The translations under genes and the position numbers were made by a program. A stretch of DNA of 64,000 nt from Sulfurimonas sp. (GTDB taxonomy: Bacteria > Campylobacterota > Campylobacteria > Campylobacterales > Sulfurimonadaceae). Location of the stretch: contig NZ_JAHYJB010000004.1 of assembly GCF_019429335.1 (NCBI RefSeq), positions 49,632 through 113,631 of the forward strand, given 5' to 3'. Positions 61,061 to 64,000 of the stretch are shown in pieces. A model generated the notes under the pieces. The model worked only from the letters and a program-made list of their open reading frames with translations. It had not been told where the DNA came from and searched no databases. Within the stretch, counting starts at the first letter, position 1, and each line of letters begins with the position of its first letter.

Positions 61061-62080
61061 TCATCCCATCGGGTACATAATCTCTTGCTGCACCGCTTTT
61101 ATCTCACTCATAGTCTCTTGGCTAAGTGTTACATCAAGCGCAGCTAGTGACTCATCCATCTGCTCTATGTTTCTAGCCCCGATGATCGTTGAAGCGACAA
61201 ACTCAAACTGTTTTGAATAAGCCACCGCCAAAGTCACGGGAGAGATTTCAAGCTTTTTTGCTATCTCAACATAACGCTCGGTAGCTTTTAGAGTTTTTTC
61301 ATTGACGAACCTTGCAGCTTGTGAGTTTAGACGGGTGCTTTTACTCAACATGTAGTCTGAATAACGCGCATTCTCAGGATAAAACTCGCCGTTATACTTA
61401 CCGCTCAAAACGCCACCTGCAAGCGGAGAGTACGGCAGAAGCGATATCTGCTCTCTTTTGCAGACATCTGAGAGCTCATCCAAAAAGCGAGGATTGTTGA
61501 GTGAAAAGTTGTTTTGAATGGACTCAAATCTTGCTATACCCAGCCTTTTTGAAGTCTCGTTTGCTTTTGTAAGTCCGTAAGCCGTGTCGTTTGAAGTTCC
61601 GATGTATCGCACCTTGCCCTCTTTTACCAGCTCATCAAACGCCCTCAGAGACTCTTCAATAGGCACGACAAAATCAGGCCAGTGCATCTGATATAGGTCG
61701 ATATAGTCGGTCTGCAACCGCTTCAAGCTCCCCTCTATAGCTCTTTTTATATGAAACGAGTCAATCGCCGTATAGCCATGGCGGATTGGCGGAACAAACC
61801 AGCCGTTTGCCGCACCTGCGACCTTTGAAGCTAAGATGATGCTCTCTCTTGGTTTGCCCTTTAGCCATTTTCCCACAATAGTCTCGGTAACGCCTGCATA
61901 TTTTTCATCAGGCGGGACGGGATAGAGTTCTGCTGTGTCAAAAAAGTTAATCCCTCTATCATACGCCTTGTCCATGATTTTAAAAGACTCCGCTTCATCG
62001 CTCCAAGAACCAAAGCTCATAGTCCCCAAACAGATTGGAGTAACCCTAAGTCCTGTTTTTCCAATGTATCTGTATTTCAT
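61061..62080 (-). CDS. Aldo/keto reductase
   Basis: A 339-residue NADPH-dependent (beta/alpha)8 oxidoreductase of the Tas/YajO type. Catalytic residues: Asp and Tyr in FFDTAELYP, Lys in ILASKVAG, and His in LYQMHWPD. Cofactor elements are SPLAGGVLSGKY and STIIGARNIEQMDESLAA. The substrate is unknown. It starts 15 bases after the chimeric hsdR-tail ORF. Confidence 0.92.
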   Translation of the reverse strand: MKYRYIGKTGLRVTPICLGTMSFGSWSDEAESFKIMDKAYDRGINFFDTAELYPVPPDEKYAGVTETIVGKWLKGKPRESIILASKVAGAANGWFVPPIRHGYTAIDSFHIKRAIEGSLKRLQTDYIDLYQMHWPDFVVPIEESLRAFDELVKEGKVRYIGTSNDTAYGLTKANETSKRLGIARFESIQNNFSLNNPRFLDELSDVCKREQISLLPYSPLAGGVLSGKYNGEFYPENARYSDYMLSKSTRLNSQAARFVNEKTLKATERYVEIAKKLEISPVTLAVAYSKQFEFVASTIIGARNIEQMDESLAALDVTLSQETMSEIKAVQQEIMYPMG

Positions 62081-62095
62081 ATAAAAATCTCCATC

Positions 62096-62728
62096 TTAAA
62101 AATTTGTAAGTTCATTTGCAATCATTTCCGCTTGTTTGAGTACCGTTTCAGTCGCCAACATTTGCATATCCGGCGGATAACCAAACTGTCGCAGAGTTCT
62201 TTTAACTATAACTTTTAATTTAGCTCTGACACTCTCTTTGATAGTCCAATCAATAGAAGCATTTTCTCGCACCCTCTGAGTCAAAACAACGGCAAGTTCT
62301 CGTAAAACATCTTTGCTCATAAGCTCTTTTGCGCTTTCGTTATTTGCAACTGCCGTATAAAATGCATATTCAAAATCACTTAAACCCATCGCTTTTGGCT
62401 CTTCATCCATCTTGTGAATATCTTTACTGAGTTTTATTAACTCATCTATAACTTCAGCTGCGGTGAGTATTTTATTTTGATATTTTTTGATAGAATTTTC
62501 TAACATCTCCATGAGTGTTTTACTTTGAACAAAATTTGTTTTCATTCTAGTTTTTATCTCATCGTTAAGTAGTTTTTTTAGTACTTCAAGAGCTATATTT
62601 TTATGCTTCATTCCTTGTACTTCTAGTAAAAACTCTTCAGATGCCAGGAATAATAGCACCAAAAATAAAATTACTGCCGGAAGAATGAATTTTTTGCTTT
62701 TTAAAAGTTTGATTTCTATTTGCAGCAT
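62096..62728 (-). pseudogene. Chimeric ORF: permease-like N-terminus joined to HsdR C-terminal tail
   Basis: A 210-codon uninterrupted frame made of two unrelated parts. Codons 1-28 encode a basic start and one hydrophobic helix (MLQIEIKLLKSKKFILPAV...), as expected for an ABC permease following the ATPase gene just upstream. From about codon 29 (SEEFLLEVQGMKHKNIALE onward, with NDEIKTR, YQNKILTAAEVIDELI, IDWTIKESVRAKLKVIVKR, YPPDMQ) it is the DUF3387-type C-terminus of a type I restriction subunit HsdR. Motor and nuclease domains are missing. Whether the fusion protein is made is unknown. Confidence 0.8.
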
Positions 62729-63406
62729 TTAAATTTGTTTTAGAAGTTTAAGGATTGTTGTTTTCTTATTTTTTGAGTTTTTATGAACAGTCCCGATTAT
62801 TTTCCCTTCATGCATTACAAAATAGGTTGCTTCTACTGTGCTAATTTCATTCAAAAGATGCGTGGAAAGAAAAATATATTTTTCCTGATGCAATAATTTA
62901 GAAATAAGCTGAATAAGTATTTCTATACCAAGAGGATCAAGACCGTTAAATGGTTCGTCCCAGAAAATGAGATTTGGATTACCAAACAACGACAAGGCCA
63001 AACTGAGACGTTTTTTCATTCCGGTTGAAAGGTTTTTAAACATCTTTTGTTTTGCTTGTTGAAGTCCCCAAAACGAAAGCCATTTTTCTATTTCGCTTTT
63101 CGGTACTTTTTTAATAAACCTGGAAATTTCCGCAATTCCCTCAACGGTAAGATATGGCTCGGTTTTAAAAGGTTCAGTTGATATTCCAGTGAACGCTTCA
63201 ATCTTGTTGCCCTTTGCAGTATTGTTGAAAACAATTTCTCCGGAACTGGGTAAAATTAAGCCATTTATTAGATTAAAAAGAGTTGTTTTCCCGGAGCCAT
63301 TTGCACCGACAAAAATGTACAATCCGGGTTCGTTAATTTCCAGTTTGATATTATTAACTGCAACCAGGCTGCCAAACTGTTTTGATAATTGATTAATTTT
63401 TATCAT
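62729..63406 (-). CDS. ABC transporter ATP-binding protein
   Basis: A 225-residue ABC ATPase: Walker A VGANGSGKTTLF, Q-loop region ISTEPF, signature LSTGMKKRLSLAL, Walker B LIFWDEPFNGLDP and H-loop LSTHLLNE. The ATG at 63406 gives the family N-terminus MIKINQLSKQFG. It looks like the ATPase of an ABC-2-type exporter; its permease appears to be the truncated start of the next ORF. Use of CTG, GGC and CAG codons seems unlike the upstream genes, and the style resembles Bacteroidota proteins (inference). Confidence 0.88.
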   Translation of the reverse strand: MIKINQLSKQFGSLVAVNNIKLEINEPGLYIFVGANGSGKTTLFNLINGLILPSSGEIVFNNTAKGNKIEAFTGISTEPFKTEPYLTVEGIAEISRFIKKVPKSEIEKWLSFWGLQQAKQKMFKNLSTGMKKRLSLALSLFGNPNLIFWDEPFNGLDPLGIEILIQLISKLLHQEKYIFLSTHLLNEISTVEATYFVMHEGKIIGTVHKNSKNKKTTILKLLKQI

Positions 63407-64000
63407 GCCTGCTTGCGTTTTCTTCAAATTGGATTTCCATTGATTTTTCCCATTCCATCTCTTTTATAAATTTTTCTTCAACTGGATTTTCCTTTAATAC
63501 ATTGTAATTTTTCCAAAAATCTACATTGTAAGGATAGTTTTTCAGATATGTGTTTTCATTGTTTGCCAATTTCTCGCGGTATTTTATTTTGTCGAATTGC
63601 TTGCGGTCAGTTTGTATATGTATTACAAGTAAAATTTCTTCAGCCCATTGCCTTGTTTTCACTATTATATCTTTCCTGTTTCCATTGTCGTTTTCAAATT
63701 CCCCAAATGCCCCATTGGGCGTCGAAACACCGGTTATATATTTTAGATAATATTTCCCGTCTATCTGTTGATAACAAATCTCATTTGGCGTTTTGCTTCT
63801 TTGGTTTGATTCTAATTCAGGCAACTGAGAATTTTCATGTGGCCAGCACATTTGTTCAATTTTCAAAATAGCAAAATCCTTTGCGTTAATATAAAAGTAG
63901 CCTCCACATTCTCCATGCTGTTTACGTTCGGTAACCCGTTTGCCATCGGGAAGCATCGCATTCCATATATATTTGATTTTATATACTTTAACAGAATCCA
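63393..64000 (-). CDS. Partial protein, possible Bacteroidota-type surface or carboxypeptidase-regulatory-like protein
   Basis: The frame is open through the window edge: codons upstream of the ATG at 63956 (…VYKIKYIWNA) continue without a stop to 64000, so this is a 3' fragment of a longer gene. The visible ~200 residues have KRVTERKQHGECGGYFYINAKDFAILKIE, ILLVIHIQTDRKQFDKIKYREKL and an acidic end. The G-Y-x-Y-I-x-x-x-D-F-A-I pattern is familiar from Bacteroidota outer-membrane or regulatory-domain proteins, but I cannot name the family. It overlaps the ABC ATPase gene by 14 bases. Confidence 0.6.
   Translation of the reverse strand, partial: DSVKVYKIKYIWNAMLPDGKRVTERKQHGECGGYFYINAKDFAILKIEQMCWPHENSQLPELESNQRSKTPNEICYQQIDGKYYLKYITGVSTPNGAFGEFENDNGNRKDIIVKTRQWAEEILLVIHIQTDRKQFDKIKYREKLANNENTYLKNYPYNVDFWKNYNVLKENPVEEKFIKEMEWEKSMEIQFEENASRHDKN

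Overview
The window comes from a low-GC, gene-dense Campylobacterota chromosome, most like the Sulfurimonas/Sulfuricurvum group. I infer this from protein style and gene order; no search was run. The strongest single clue is the + strand block cvpA - fur - lysS - glyA - DUF1882 - SPOR - (trpE) - aroE at 47.2-54.8 kb. It matches the order I recall for Campylobacter jejuni Cj0399-Cj0405, with trpE added. Class II DAHP synthase, CheV, a DUF1882 protein, a PAS histidine kinase without membrane segments and TTG/GTG starts fit the same group. No rRNA, tRNA, CRISPR array or insertion sequence was found. No stretch longer than about 300 bases lacks a gene; the longest gap is the 248 bases between htpG and the Usp gene.

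Layout. 0-2.1 kb: yggS, an AT-rich orphan gene and a HepT/MntA toxin-antitoxin pair between short direct repeats. 2.2-8 kb: periplasmic alpha-carbonic anhydrase, a HI0933-type flavoprotein, a thiE-like gene, and the anaerobic ribonucleotide reductase locus, where the glycyl-radical tail of NrdD is a separate 50-residue gene. 8.1-16.6 kb: an M1 peptidase-ChaN-PDZ fusion, a sirohaem nitrite/sulfite reductase, and an opgB - histidine kinase - response regulator run. 16.7-24.6 kb: polA, HDOD, a DsbD_2/NosL-type copper pair, an HD phosphohydrolase, a Xer recombinase and a BamB-like/YfgM-like pair. 24.7-32 kb: gatC, pilT, then a minus-strand operon of overlapping genes: HlyD-like adaptor, molybdopterin enzyme, argD, TolC-like protein, MidA-like methyltransferase. 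32-41 kb: cheV, the oadGAB sodium pump genes, three small membrane proteins, htpG and a universal stress protein. 41-47 kb: beta-CASP hydrolase, ABC-F protein, DAHP synthase, diguanylate cyclase. 47-55 kb: the conserved Campylobacterota block.

54.7-64 kb is a mosaic accessory end. hypF, hypA and hypE sit without hypBCD. Upstream of hypE lies a block with an HNH endonuclease and a Phd/ParE pair, bounded by a 30-bp imperfect direct repeat (27/30) derived from the 3' end of the CHAD gene. Beyond CHAD, sixA and an aldo/keto reductase comes a chimeric ORF. Its first ~28 codons look like the start of an ABC permease and the rest is the C-terminal tail of a type I restriction HsdR. The last ~1.35 kb (ABC ATPase and an open-ended ORF) looks Bacteroidota-like, so the junction is either horizontal transfer or an assembly chimera.

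The observations I rate highest are the split class III ribonucleotide reductase, a hairpin that buries the htpG ribosome-binding site (candidate RNA thermometer), the direct-repeat-bounded insertion upstream of hypE, the chimeric hsdR/permease ORF with its foreign flank, and an over-represented, strand-skewed octamer ACATGTAG.
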